DNA of 64,000 nucleotides from Cohnella algarum. Lineage in GTDB: Bacteria > Bacillota > Bacilli > Paenibacillales > Paenibacillaceae. The stretch lies in assembly GCF_016937515.1 (NCBI RefSeq), contig NZ_JAFHKM010000002.1, positions 372,001-436,000 of the forward strand, in the 5' to 3' direction. The position numbers were made by a program, and so were the translations under genes. Positions 22,119 to 30,750 of this stretch are shown here, piece by piece; position 1 is the first letter of the stretch, and each line of letters starts with the position of its first letter. The notes below the pieces were generated by a model, which saw nothing but the letters and a program-made list of their open reading frames with translations, was not told where the DNA came from and searched no databases.

Positions 22119-23190
22119 TGACGGTCACCGTCCCCAGCGCGGGCATTTCTTCAGCCCCGAACGTCAGGTTAGCCGGGGCACCGTTGAGCGCCGTGTCCCT
22201 AACATCGATGACGCCGGGCACCGTCAAGATCGCCGCGTCGATCTGCGCTACGCGCGCGACCAGCTCCGTCTCATTCGCCCAGCTTCGCCGAAGCCCGAGC
22301 AGGTACGCGCCAATGGCGTCCTCGATCGGCCCCTGCACCTGTCCCACCGTCGTGCCGCTGGCCAGCGTCACGGTCGTGACGACATTGACGGTGAGCGCCT
22401 GCACGCCGGTGATCGTGACCCGATGGCCAATCGGCGCCGTCCCGAGCCCCTCCCCGCTGTTTTCCGTCGGGTCCACAATGGTTTGAACCTCGTCGATCAG
22501 CGCCTGTGACGGCTCGTTCCAATCCGCGGCGATGATCGTGCATTTGACCGTGCCGCCGCCTTGCCAAACAGGGAAGACTTTTGTGCCGCCGACGCCGTCG
22601 ATCTCGTTGATCGTCTGCCGGTAGTCGGAGACGTTGCCGCCAAACCGAGGCTCGTTGACCGCCTCATAGTATCGTTGGCGCAGCTCCGCGTCCGGCTCTT
22701 GATCCTCCCCCGGCACCAGGACGTCGGTCAGCTCGGCCCGGACGAGCCCGGCCACGTATTCGATCGGCAGCATCGCCCCGAAGTATTGGTTGCCGATGGT
22801 CCCGGCCGTCTCGCACCGGAGCGAAAACTCGCCGGTGGCGATCTGCTCGGCGACCGTATAGTTGATGCCCGATATGCCGTACCGGCTGCCGATCGGCACA
22901 TTGACGGGGACATTGTTGTTGCCGTAGAACACGCCTTTCCGGATCGCGGACGTTGCGGCCCGGCGGTTGACGCCGAACTCCGCGGTCCGGCGCGCCAACT
23001 CGTCGCCGGAAGCCGTATCCGCGAAGGACAAATTGCGGTTAATGTCCAAATCGATGTACATCTGGGCAAGCTCAGCCGCGGCGGGCGCCAGGGCGTCGTA
23101 AATCAGGCTGCCCTGCCGCTTGTCGACGTCCGGCCGCACGCGATCCAGCATCCGCTGCAAAATCACTTCGTAGGTCAAAGTCTCATACAT
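22111..23190 (-). CDS. Baseplate J-like protein (XkdT-like)
   Basis: A 359-residue protein with typical baseplate wedge features: YDALAPAAAELAQMYIDLD near residue 30, a middle with DEELRQRY-like DAELRQRYYEAVNE, and a C-terminal strand-rich region (TVPGVIDVRDTALNG). It corresponds to Mu gp47/PBSX XkdT and forms the wedge of the contractile baseplate. It overlaps the XkdS-like gene by 8 bases. Confidence 0.9.
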   Translation of the reverse strand: MYETLTYEVILQRMLDRVRPDVDKRQGSLIYDALAPAAAELAQMYIDLDINRNLSFADTASGDELARRTAEFGVNRRAATSAIRKGVFYGNNNVPVNVPIGSRYGISGINYTVAEQIATGEFSLRCETAGTIGNQYFGAMLPIEYVAGLVRAELTDVLVPGEDQEPDAELRQRYYEAVNEPRFGGNVSDYRQTINEIDGVGGTKVFPVWQGGGTVKCTIIAADWNEPSQALIDEVQTIVDPTENSGEGLGTAPIGHRVTITGVQALTVNVVTTVTLASGTTVGQVQGPIEDAIGAYLLGLRRSWANETELVARVAQIDAAILTVPGVIDVRDTALNGAPANLTFGAEEMPALGTVTVNV

Positions 23191-23563
23191 TGACGCTCGT
23201 GCTCCTTTCTACTCGGATCGAGCCAAAAATCGTAACAACCGTAAAAGTAACGACGGCCGTGTCGCCGGCCCCGATGGTAACCTCAAAATCCTCGACGGCC
23301 GTAATCCGGTCGTCCTGAAGCAGCGCATCGGTGACGAGATTCTGAATTTCGCTCGCCGGCCCGCGAATTCGGCCGTACGAGTCATTGTAAATCAAGAATG
23401 CGAATCGCTCGGTGTCGACGATTTTGTACACCGCCTGCTTGACGGCATCAACCCCGTCGGTCATGCCCGCGATCCGCCCCTTGTCGAAATCGATCCGGTA
23501 CGTATGGCTCGTTTGGACCGTGTCCTCCGTTACCGGCGTGGCCCCTGCTGGCAATATGCTCAT
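23183..23563 (-). CDS. DUF2634/XkdS-like baseplate protein
   Basis: A 126-residue protein: TYRIDFDKGRIAGMTDGVDAVKQAVYKI in outline, then FAFLIYNDSYGRI and a C-terminal strand pair. This matches the XkdS/gp25-like wedge protein with lysozyme-like fold seen in PBSX. Its ATG overlaps the expected stop of the upstream DUF2577 gene (ATGA) once that gene's frameshift is corrected. Confidence 0.85.
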   Translation of the reverse strand: MSILPAGATPVTEDTVQTSHTYRIDFDKGRIAGMTDGVDAVKQAVYKIVDTERFAFLIYNDSYGRIRGPASEIQNLVTDALLQDDRITAVEDFEVTIGAGDTAVVTFTVVTIFGSIRVERSTSVNV

Positions 23564-23852
23564 GGCAACCTCCCCAGAATGACGTAATCTCGGCCCCCAT
23601 CGATCGCAGCAGGACGAGCCGGTCCCCCTCCTCGATTCCGCGGCGGATTTCCACCGTTTGGCCGTCCACGGTGACCGAGTAGGCCGTCATGTGCTCCGGG
23701 ACAATTAAAAAGTCCGCTGACAAAGGCAACCGTTGGTCAACGGTTACCTCGAGCGGACTTGTTTGGGTTACGACGCCATACATGACCGTGGCGGGCTGAG
23801 ACGCTTGATTTACATTCGAGGCAATCTGCTTCATCACATCAGTGAGGCTCAT
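23448..23852 (-). CDS. DUF2577/XkdR-like baseplate protein, frameshifted C-terminus
   Basis: Residues 1-85 follow the DUF2577 pattern (VMYGVVTQTSPLEVTVDQRLPL, then EEGDRLVLLRSMG). After a run of five G (23594-23598) the frame continues for 49 odd residues over the start of the next gene. With one more G it would read MGGRDYVILGRLP and stop at 23560-23562, overlapping the XkdS-like ATG as ATGA, the ending expected for the family. So there is either a real one-base deletion, a homopolymer read error or slippage. As deposited, the protein ends wrongly. Confidence 0.75.
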   Translation of the reverse strand: MSLTDVMKQIASNVNQASQPATVMYGVVTQTSPLEVTVDQRLPLSADFLIVPEHMTAYSVTVDGQTVEIRRGIEEGDRLVLLRSMGAEITSFWGGCHEHIASRGHAGNGGHGPNEPYVPDRFRQGADRGHDRRG

Positions 23853-24819
23853 TGCCGTACACCTTCATTTCGAGCTGCATGGTATGCTCGTCCCCCTTAA
23901 ACCGGTGCGTGCATTCGTCGACCAGGTAATATTGATTGATGCCAAGCTCCTCAATCGTCACCTGCAGCTTCACACCCGCGCGCACCCCGGGGTACCCGAG
24001 AGCCTCCAGCGTAAAGCGTACCTGCTCGCGATTTTTTAAAGCGATAAACCGCGCCATGATCTGATTGATCTGCGCCTCATTGAGGCCATCGTCTACCTTT
24101 TGGTAATATTGCAGGCGGCCCCAGCGCGCGATCGTGGCGCTGTCTTGCGTGATGTAGACGTCCCGGTTGCCAGTCTCCTCGTTGTCCCTGACCAACTTAA
24201 TCCGGTTGTAGGTGTCGCTGTCGATATCGCGCTTGAGATTGTACCCGTAAACGAGGCTGCCATCCCCCAAGATCAGGTCAACCGTCAGGTTTTCGACATC
24301 CCGCAACGTAAGCGCGCCCGCGTCGTCGTAAAAGACGTACAGCCGCCCCGTCGCCATTAGCGTCTCGTCGAGCGCAGAACAGATGATGTCGATTCGTTTC
24401 TGGCCGTCCTGGAGGAAACGAGGGATTCGGTGCACAGTGTCAACCAAATCGCCGACGTTCAGGTCGACGGCGCTCGTGTTGTCCCGGATGACCTCCGTCG
24501 CCGTGACGTTGGTTTTGACGTACGTGTCGGTCTCCATCAAGTACCGGATCTGATCGTACGCGGTGATCTTTAGTTCGCGGTCGTCTGATTCCTCGATCAC
24601 AAACACGTTTCCCACGAACAGCAGATCCCCGTCCATCCGAACCCGAACGACATCGCCGTTGTTAACGACGAGCTGCTCCTGATAGGCGGGGCCGCGGACG
24701 ATCGATAAATCCAGCACGCCCGCCTTTCCGACGCGCGACGTGCGCCAGGACGATTCGGCGACCAGCTGCGTGATGTCCCACAGTATGCCGTTTCGGTTGT
24801 CGAGAATAACCTCGAACAC
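23839..24819 (-). CDS. XkdQ-like tail hub protein
   Basis: A 326-residue protein with the XkdQ/YqbQ pattern: LDNRNGILWDITQLVAESSW, VRVRMDGDLLFVGNVF, ITAYDQIRYLMETD and a late YYLVDECTHRFKGDEHTM. It is the hub protein (gp27-like) of the contractile tail. The GTG at 24819 lies 7 bases after AAGGAGG, which makes it the best start; the longer frames at 24852 and 24879 lack a ribosome site. Confidence 0.85.
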   Translation of the reverse strand: MFEVILDNRNGILWDITQLVAESSWRTSRVGKAGVLDLSIVRGPAYQEQLVVNNGDVVRVRMDGDLLFVGNVFVIEESDDRELKITAYDQIRYLMETDTYVKTNVTATEVIRDNTSAVDLNVGDLVDTVHRIPRFLQDGQKRIDIICSALDETLMATGRLYVFYDDAGALTLRDVENLTVDLILGDGSLVYGYNLKRDIDSDTYNRIKLVRDNEETGNRDVYITQDSATIARWGRLQYYQKVDDGLNEAQINQIMARFIALKNREQVRFTLEALGYPGVRAGVKLQVTIEELGINQYYLVDECTHRFKGDEHTMQLEMKVYGNEPH

Positions 24820-24912
24820 GTTCGTTCCTCCTTCTGGAAGGACTTCCCTCATAAATGTCGAATTATGGTAGTTGTCCAAACTTTACTTATCGACAAAGAG
24901 GGAGGTGTCACT

Positions 24913-25116
24913 GTGGCAAAAATCAAAGATTGGAATGTCTCTTTCAATCGAGCCGAATTCTTCACTTCGGAAGATGGGAGGCGGCATCTTATTCGTGATG
25001 AACGCGGCGATGTTGCTGAAATATCAGACAACCCGAGTAACATCGTGATTCGCACATCCGACATCACGATCGTGATCGATGATGGCAAAAAAGAAATTAC
25101 AGTTTCGCGGAAATAG
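24913..25116 (+). CDS. Small plus-strand gene inside the late operon
   Basis: A 67-residue protein read against the direction of all neighbours: AKIKDWNVSFNRAEFFTSED followed by strands (NIVIRTSDITIVIDDGKKEITVS). GGGAGGTGTCACT precedes the GTG at 24913. Its 3' end overlaps the convergent gene at 25097 by 20 bases. It may be a moron expressed from the prophage; a beta-sandwich-like fold is likely, its function unknown. Confidence 0.6.
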   Translation: MAKIKDWNVSFNRAEFFTSEDGRRHLIRDERGDVAEISDNPSNIVIRTSDITIVIDDGKKEITVSRK

Positions 25117-25408
25117 TCTTTCCAGATTGAAGCCGAGCGTGCTTGAGCTCTTCCTTTACACGCTCAAGGATGTCCTCGGCTTCTCTGATGGTCGCTTCAT
25201 ACTTGGTCAGAACCTCGATAATTTCATATTGCACAACCGATTTTTCGTAATCATCCATGAATGGTCGACTCCTATCGTTTAGAATTAATGTCTGAGAAAC
25301 TTCCCGCGTCACCCTCCGATCAATCTGACCGATCATTTCGTCAACATCGACCTTCTTATTGATGACCAATTCCTCCCGAACAATCTTCCTTATGCGCTGT
25401 TCATCCAT
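25097..25408 (-). CDS. Helical coiled-coil protein
   Basis: A 103-residue, highly charged, helical protein (EQRIRKIVREELVINKKVD, later YEATIREAEDILERVKEEL). It has no membrane segment. It sits between the LysM protein and the XkdQ-like gene, where PBSX-like phages have no gene, so it is likely linked to the plus-strand gene beside it. Unknown role. Confidence 0.6.
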   Translation of the reverse strand: MDEQRIRKIVREELVINKKVDVDEMIGQIDRRVTREVSQTLILNDRSRPFMDDYEKSVVQYEIIEVLTKYEATIREAEDILERVKEELKHARLQSGKTISAKL

Positions 25409-25426
25409 CCTTACCGTCTCCTCTCA

Positions 25427-26146
25427 TTATGTTCTTCTTGCCGGCATCTGCAGGACCCGCCCCGGCTGCAGCCGCTTGAGCTCCGAGTCGGTAATGTTGT
25501 TGAGCTGCTGGATCTCCCGCCAGCGGCCGGAGTCGCCAAGCTGCAGCCGGGCGACCTTCAGTAGCGTATCCCCGGGCTTGAGCGTGTACGTAGCCTGGGG
25601 GACGCGGGGGTCCCACGCCTGCGCTTGCTCCTTAACCAGCTTCGTCGTGCCATCCGGCTGTTGCACCGGACGCGCCCGCGCCGGGGCAAAAAAGACGTAT
25701 TCCTTGAGCTTGAGCGAATAAAAGATGTCGCCCGGGGAGCCGCCCTGCTCCCAGCGTTCGAACGATTCGATCGTCATCGGGAGCCAGATTTTTGTTTTGT
25801 CGTCGTTTATGTTGCTACCAATGTATGAAAAGCGGACTGGATATCCGCTGTGCATCCATTTGTTAATGTAGTAAACGTATCGATGTGCGTCAGGCTTTCC
25901 ATCCGTTTGAAAGTGTTTGGGGTTGATAAAGGGGTAACTGTTACCGGGGAAGAAACTTTCAAAACTGATTTCTGCCAATTTCGGCTTTTCGATCGTCTGA
26001 ATAGGCCCGGTTCCGATGATCCGGTATTCCTTTCCTGACCCTTCTCGTTTAATAGTTACTTTTCCCGGAAGAATGGGAAACGGCCATCCCTCTTCGTTAT
26101 TGTTCCAACTGATATACATCGAAAACGGCTTTGTTTCCTCTTCCAC
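25427..26146 (-). CDS. XkdP-like LysM baseplate protein
   Basis: A 239-residue protein. The N-terminal 165 residues (FPILPGKVTIKREGSGKEY, SYIGSNINDDKTKIWLP) are the baseplate part, and the C-terminal 55 residues form a LysM domain (TYTLKPGDTLLKVARLQLGD ... LQPGRVLQMP) that binds peptidoglycan. It corresponds to PBSX XkdP and helps place the tail hub on the wall. Confidence 0.9.
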   Translation of the reverse strand: MEEETKPFSMYISWNNNEEGWPFPILPGKVTIKREGSGKEYRIIGTGPIQTIEKPKLAEISFESFFPGNSYPFINPKHFQTDGKPDAHRYVYYINKWMHSGYPVRFSYIGSNINDDKTKIWLPMTIESFERWEQGGSPGDIFYSLKLKEYVFFAPARARPVQQPDGTTKLVKEQAQAWDPRVPQATYTLKPGDTLLKVARLQLGDSGRWREIQQLNNITDSELKRLQPGRVLQMPARRT

Positions 26147-26166
26147 GTTTTTCCCTCCTATCCAAA

Positions 26167-26191
26167 ATGAAAGCGCCCCTTTCGGGGCGCC
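26167..26191 (-). terminator. Terminator of the stalk-protein cargo gene
   Basis: GGCGCCCC-GAAA-GGGGCGC followed by TTTCATTTT on the minus strand, inside the tail operon. Confidence 0.7.
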
Positions 26192-26194
26192 TGT

Positions 26195-27181
26195 TCATTT
26201 CGAGATAATTCCTTCTCTTTGAAGGTCACTTATATTGAAAAATACATTGCCATAATATTTCTTAATTCGAATGCCATCTATTTCAAAGTCACCATCACGT
26301 GTCTCATTGAATTCTTCTGGTAAAGTTATTTCCTTGTAAATAGTTAAGTTCATGAGGTTTTCGTTGCTGAAAACCATTTTACCGGGAATGGTTGAAATGC
26401 CTCCGTAATATACATCTTCAATCTCTGACAGCATACTAACCGATATCCACCCCTCGCTCAGCAATGGGGGCAGCTCGTCACGCCCTTCGGCGACGGCCAT
26501 CTGATACGTGATATCCGCCGAGTCCGGATATCCTTTGTACCCGGGCACTTCCTCCTCAACAAATTCCGTGTCCGGGCCCAGGATCCCGCCCTGCGGTAAT
26601 CCGGAGCCGGGCGAGCTGACGTCGCTCGTTTTCCCGGGGTCGGAAATATCCCGGAAATATACGTTCCCTTCCTTGATAAACCCACTGCTTGCTTCAATCG
26701 TTCCATCCGGCTTGAGCGTCAAATAAGCGCCGCCGTCGAACGTATACGTGAGCCCTTGAAAGTCCGAGCTGATCACCTGCACGAGGTTGACTTCTTTCGT
26801 CCAGGTTACCAACCGGCCCGTCGATTCCCCGACGAATCGGAGGGGAACGTACGTCGATCCGTTTTGCGCAAACGGGGCCGCGCTGAGGGTTGTCGATTTT
26901 CCGTTGACCGTGGCGGTCTTGCTCCCCACGGTTAAGGCGACGCTCACGCCATCCCCTTTGCCGGTGACCGTCCGGCTGGCCGGATCGTATCCAACGTCCA
27001 GCGCCATGCTTTCAAACAGGGCGCGAAACGGTAAGTAGATGGTGCCGCTCTTGGTGATCGCATCTCCGCTGATCGGGATGCCATCAATAAAAATATGAGT
27101 CTTGCCGGCAGCTGACGAGGTGAACGGCAGCGCGACCAACAAGACGAGAGCCGCAAGTATCGATGAAATTGCTTTTTTCAA
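26195..27181 (-). CDS. Secreted stalk-domain protein inserted in the tail operon
   Basis: A 328-residue exported protein: signal peptide (about 1-24), then two copper-amine-oxidase-type stalk repeats (TIYLPFRALFESMALDVGYD and STYVPLRFVGESTGRLVTW) and a C-terminal 190-residue part that I do not recognise. The TTG at 27181 lies 9 bases after GGGAGG; a GTG at 27190 touches the ribosome site. It has its own terminator and a TATAAT-like element upstream, so it looks like a lysogenically expressed cargo gene between the tape measure and LysM genes. Confidence 0.75.
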   Translation of the reverse strand: MKKAISSILAALVLLVALPFTSSAAGKTHIFIDGIPISGDAITKSGTIYLPFRALFESMALDVGYDPASRTVTGKGDGVSVALTVGSKTATVNGKSTTLSAAPFAQNGSTYVPLRFVGESTGRLVTWTKEVNLVQVISSDFQGLTYTFDGGAYLTLKPDGTIEASSGFIKEGNVYFRDISDPGKTSDVSSPGSGLPQGGILGPDTEFVEEEVPGYKGYPDSADITYQMAVAEGRDELPPLLSEGWISVSMLSEIEDVYYGGISTIPGKMVFSNENLMNLTIYKEITLPEEFNETRDGDFEIDGIRIKKYYGNVFFNISDLQREGIISK

Positions 27182-27189
27182 AATGCACA

Positions 27190-27251
27190 CCCTCCCACGA
27201 TTTGGTTTGCTTTACCATATATCGGATTATACGCGAAAAATCGTGAGAGGG
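27190..27251 (-). promoter_or_regulatory. Inverted repeat around a TATAAT element
   Basis: Two 14-base arms (27190-27203 and 27238-27251) match in 13 positions as an inverted repeat: ccctcccacgattt against aaatcgtgagaggg. Between them, on the minus strand, lies CGCGTATAATCC. It could control the stalk-protein gene, or be a terminator that isolates it. No good -35 is visible. Confidence 0.4.
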
Positions 27252-27256
27252 TTGCG

Positions 27257-29641
27257 TCAAAGCCCGTACACGGTCCGCGCGGTCGACTCGATTTCCTGTG
27301 ACATCCTGCGCTCGAGCTGCGCGATCATATCGTCGACGTCGACATCTTGGGTGATCGGGCCGGTCGTGACCTCGAGCGTCGGCGTCAGCGTGACAAAATT
27401 TTGAATCGCCTGCATCTCCGCCAAATCCCGCATGACCTTGAGGTCCTCGCTGGAAATGTCGACGGTGTCCTTGATCTTGCCGACCTCGCCCACTTTGCCG
27501 ACCGAATCAATCGATCCCACGTTTTTGGCGAATTTGTCGAAATCGTATTTCGAATCCTCTTCCGCGGCTTCTCTTGCGGCCTTCTCCGCCTCTTCCCTTG
27601 CACGTTTAGCTGCGCGGTTGTCCAGCATGTCCTGTACCTTCAATTCCCGTTCGGCGGCTTTTTGGGCCGCGCTCGCGCGCATTTCGGCAACCTTCTCTTC
27701 GCCGGCCTGCTTAATGGCTTCAGCCTCAGCTGCTGCCTTCGCCGCGAATCCTAACGATTCGACGGCCTTTAATTCGACGCCCGGAATCGTGTTAAGCTTC
27801 TCAATCAGCCAGTTAATGCCGTCGATGACCCCGTTGACGAGATCCTCCATAATCTGCAACGACTCTGCTTTTGCCCATAGAAAAGCATTAATGATTCCGT
27901 TGCCGACGATTTGAAAAAAGATCGGAACCTGGTCAAAGAAATTGAGAATCGTATTCCAGACCCTCATGAGCCCGGCCGCGAATTGATCGTTGGTCTGCCA
28001 CAACTTGATGAGCCAAACGATGAGCCCCGCGATGACCGTGATCAAAAACACCATCACGTTGGCACGCTGAGCTGCGTTAAGCCCCAGCCACGCAGTACGC
28101 AGGCCAAACACGGCGGCCGTCTGTGCAAAGGTAGCCGCGGTCGTGATGCCGGATTGCACGGCCAGCACGCCCTGCATGATCGCTTGACGCTGCGTCATAA
28201 TCAACCAGGCCAACATCGCCGCGGTGATCCCCCACAAAATAGGCTCAATCGTCGGCCAGTTGGTCGACATAAAACCGTAAACGTTGGACGCCGCAGTCAG
28301 GAGCCAGTTCGCCGCGTCCGCTGCCGTGCCGAACGCCGATTTAATCCCGGCCACAAACTGCTGGCCAGTTGGGCTATTGAGCATGCTATTAATCCGCTCG
28401 ATGACCGGGCCGAATTCCTGCAAGGCGGAATTACCGATTTCATTGGCGACATCCCCGAAGGTCTTCGGCATCGTTTCCAGCTTTGCGTTGATGTCGTCAG
28501 CCGCCGAAAACATGGCCCCTTTGATGATGTCAGCCGTGATCGTCCCTTCCGCCGACATCTCCTTGAGATCCCCCATCGACTTGCCCGTAAAATCAGCAAT
28601 CGCCTGGGCGAGCATGGGGGCGTTTTCCATGATCGATCGAAACTCGTCGCCCTGCAACCGGCCCGCGGCCATCGCTTGCGAGAGCTGGTACATGCCGGCC
28701 TGCTGCTCCATCGTGGACGCCCCGCTGACCCGGAATGATTTTTGCATGAGCTCCGCAAACGCGACGAGCTCCTCGTTGCTTCGAAAAGCATCCCGGGCGA
28801 GTGTCCCCATCCGTCCGATTACGCCCGCCATGTCGCTGTAGCTTCCGCGGGCACGGTCGGCAGCCTCGAAGATGTCTTGCTGCAGCTCCTTGGTGGTCTG
28901 CAACCCGTCGTTGATGAGCTCGATCCGGGCGAGCGAGTTGATAAAATCGTCGCTGACCTGCGTCGCGGCTTGGAATCCGCGTACCGCCATGCCGATCAGT
29001 TCGAAGGCAAAATAGATCGATCCGAGCGTTTCGACCCAGCCGCTCAGCGCACTTCTTCCGGAGCGTACATTCTGGTTGATGCGGCTCTGCTGGTTGGCCG
29101 CCTGGCTAAGGTGATGATTGGTCTGGTTGAGGGTCTGATTGATCTGCACGTAATTGTTGTTGATGACCTGCGTGACGCGGACAACCTGCTGATTGAGCTG
29201 CAACATCCTCTGCTGGTTATGGACAGTGTTCGCAGGTACGGTTAACGCCGTGCTGCTTCCCCCTGTACCGGTCGCTCCGTGTGCCGTTGTGCTCGGTGTA
29301 CGATTCCGCATCGTTTGATTGAGACGAGCGATGGATGATGTAAATTTATCCACGCGATTCGTTGTCAAATCAATCATCCTCGCCAAATCGCCCCACGAGG
29401 TCAGCACTCGGTTCTGCGGATTGACCTGATCGACGCTGCTTGTTGCTCCAATATCAATCACCTGATTGCTCGGGTCAGGTACCGGAGCCGCGGGAACGGA
29501 TGGTCCTCTTGCGCCCGTGCCCCCCATCACGCGGTTAACGCGCTCCGCGGAGGCGATCAGCCTATCCATGCGTTCGTTGATGCGGTCTATCGTTCCCGAC
29601 ATGGAATCCATCATCCGCAACGTGGTGGATATGGTCGGCAT
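27257..29641 (-). CDS. Tail tape measure protein
   Basis: A 794-residue protein with a long helical N-terminus (linkers rich in Gln/Asn, NQINQNVR-like), a tape measure core (LARDAFRSNEELVAFAELMQKSF, GDEFRSIMENAPMLAQAIADFTG, DLKEMSAEGTIT; about 330-440), three membrane-like segments (about 480-600) and a coiled-coil, Lys/Glu-rich end. It sets tail length and is ejected during infection. It follows the frameshifted chaperone genes, as is usual. Confidence 0.9.
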   Translation of the reverse strand: MPTISTTLRMMDSMSGTIDRINERMDRLIASAERVNRVMGGTGARGPSVPAAPVPDPSNQVIDIGATSSVDQVNPQNRVLTSWGDLARMIDLTTNRVDKFTSSIARLNQTMRNRTPSTTAHGATGTGGSSTALTVPANTVHNQQRMLQLNQQVVRVTQVINNNYVQINQTLNQTNHHLSQAANQQSRINQNVRSGRSALSGWVETLGSIYFAFELIGMAVRGFQAATQVSDDFINSLARIELINDGLQTTKELQQDIFEAADRARGSYSDMAGVIGRMGTLARDAFRSNEELVAFAELMQKSFRVSGASTMEQQAGMYQLSQAMAAGRLQGDEFRSIMENAPMLAQAIADFTGKSMGDLKEMSAEGTITADIIKGAMFSAADDINAKLETMPKTFGDVANEIGNSALQEFGPVIERINSMLNSPTGQQFVAGIKSAFGTAADAANWLLTAASNVYGFMSTNWPTIEPILWGITAAMLAWLIMTQRQAIMQGVLAVQSGITTAATFAQTAAVFGLRTAWLGLNAAQRANVMVFLITVIAGLIVWLIKLWQTNDQFAAGLMRVWNTILNFFDQVPIFFQIVGNGIINAFLWAKAESLQIMEDLVNGVIDGINWLIEKLNTIPGVELKAVESLGFAAKAAAEAEAIKQAGEEKVAEMRASAAQKAAERELKVQDMLDNRAAKRAREEAEKAAREAAEEDSKYDFDKFAKNVGSIDSVGKVGEVGKIKDTVDISSEDLKVMRDLAEMQAIQNFVTLTPTLEVTTGPITQDVDVDDMIAQLERRMSQEIESTARTVYGL

Positions 29642-29661
29642 CTATGCTCCTCCCTCCGCGG

Positions 29662-30233
29662 CTATTTTTTGCTTAACTTTTTCTCCGCTTCGACCCGTTC
29701 GTCGATGGCCGCCATGACAAACGCCCGTTCTTCGCGCGGGAGAGAAAAAAATTCGTTTGGCCATTTGTGAAACTTATGGAGGGCGTAGTAGGCGTAATTC
29801 GCCTCCGCGTCGCCCTCCCGGATCAGTTTTTTGCTTCTTCGACCAGGTCAGCCATGTCGATGTCGAAGCCGCTGAGCTTTTGAATTTCGTTGACAAGCGT
29901 CGTAACCTCGCCGGCGAGAAGAACGCGCTCGACGTATTCCTCCGGCGTATCGCACCCCAACTTTTGCAGGCTCGCCGCGTCTTTGAACGACGGCTCCAAC
30001 GTGTGGCCAATCACGACGGAAAGGTTAAAGGCACCCGCGTCGAACTCCGATTTGCGCCCTTTGACTCGCGTATGGCGCTTGCGAAGATCGTCGAACACCT
30101 TATTCGTCATGGCCTTGATCCGGAATTTCAAAGGGTTACCGTCCTGGTCCTTGAAGCGCGGGGAGACGACGACTTCCTCCGTCAGGTTGTCGACCGGGTT
30201 GGCGTTAAGGAAATCCTGAAGAGAGCTGGACAT
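29662..30233 (-). CDS. Tail assembly chaperone, long form by -1 frameshift
   Basis: At 29826-29832 the minus strand reads the classic slippery heptamer A-AAA-AAC in the right phase (GCA AAA AAC TGA). A -1 shift avoids the stop at 29823-29825 and adds about 55 residues (KLIREGDAEANYAYYALHKF, ending in EAEKKLSKK) up to the TAG at 29662-29664. This is how many long-tailed phages make the second chaperone needed for tail assembly, directly upstream of the tape measure gene. Confidence 0.8.
29823..30233 (-). CDS. Tail assembly chaperone, short form (XkdN-like)
   Basis: A 136-residue protein (SLQDFLNANPVDNLTEEVVV, then FKDAASLQKLGCDTPEEYV and a C-terminal helix). It corresponds to XkdN of PBSX. 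It lies between the tail tube and tape measure genes. Its last codons form the slippery site used to make the long form. Confidence 0.85.
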   Translation of the reverse strand: MSSSLQDFLNANPVDNLTEEVVVSPRFKDQDGNPLKFRIKAMTNKVFDDLRKRHTRVKGRKSEFDAGAFNLSVVIGHTLEPSFKDAASLQKLGCDTPEEYVERVLLAGEVTTLVNEIQKLSGFDIDMADLVEEAKN

Positions 30234-30263
30234 GATCTTATTCCTCCTGAAAAAGGGCGCCTA

Positions 30264-30731
30264 TTAAGCGCCCGTAATGGTATTGAACTGATCTTTAATG
30301 TCGTAATCGCTGAATGTAAACGGCATTTCTTCCTCTAGCATGTCGTCCGACGTTGCATCGAACCGCGCCGCGATGACGCTGTCGAGGTTGCAGTTTTTGA
30401 GGAAAACGGTCTGCTTGCCCGTCGAGCTGCCGGGCTGCTCGTTGGTGACCATCAGATCAAACCAAAAATCCTGCCCAGTCTGAATGTACTGGCGCATGAG
30501 CTGCCGGAATTTCGATGTGACGTAATAGACCGTCAGCGTGCCGCTGCCCGACCATCCGGCCGAGCGCTGCGGCGTGTTGGTTTTGCCGAGGATCGGTACG
30601 TCGACTTTGTTTTTCTCGATCGTTGCTTCGAGCGATCGAGCGTAAAACAGCTCCTCGACTTGGCCGTCGATCGTGGCATAGGCTTTGGCGTGCTTGCCGC
30701 TGATTGCGTCGCTTTCCCGGAAAAAAGCCAT
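30264..30731 (-). CDS. Tail tube protein (XkdM-like)
   Basis: A 155-residue protein with the XkdM pattern: AFFRESDAISGKHAKAYATI, then ITYYVTSK-like VYYVTSKFRQLMRQYI and FTFSDYDIKDQF at the end. Polymerised, it forms the inner tube of the contractile tail. It comes after the sheath gene but is separated from it by an inserted AP2/HNH-type gene. Confidence 0.9.
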   Translation of the reverse strand: MAFFRESDAISGKHAKAYATIDGQVEELFYARSLEATIEKNKVDVPILGKTNTPQRSAGWSGSGTLTVYYVTSKFRQLMRQYIQTGQDFWFDLMVTNEQPGSSTGKQTVFLKNCNLDSVIAARFDATSDDMLEEEMPFTFSDYDIKDQFNTITGA

Positions 30732-30750
30732 GAGAGAATCCCTCCTTTGT

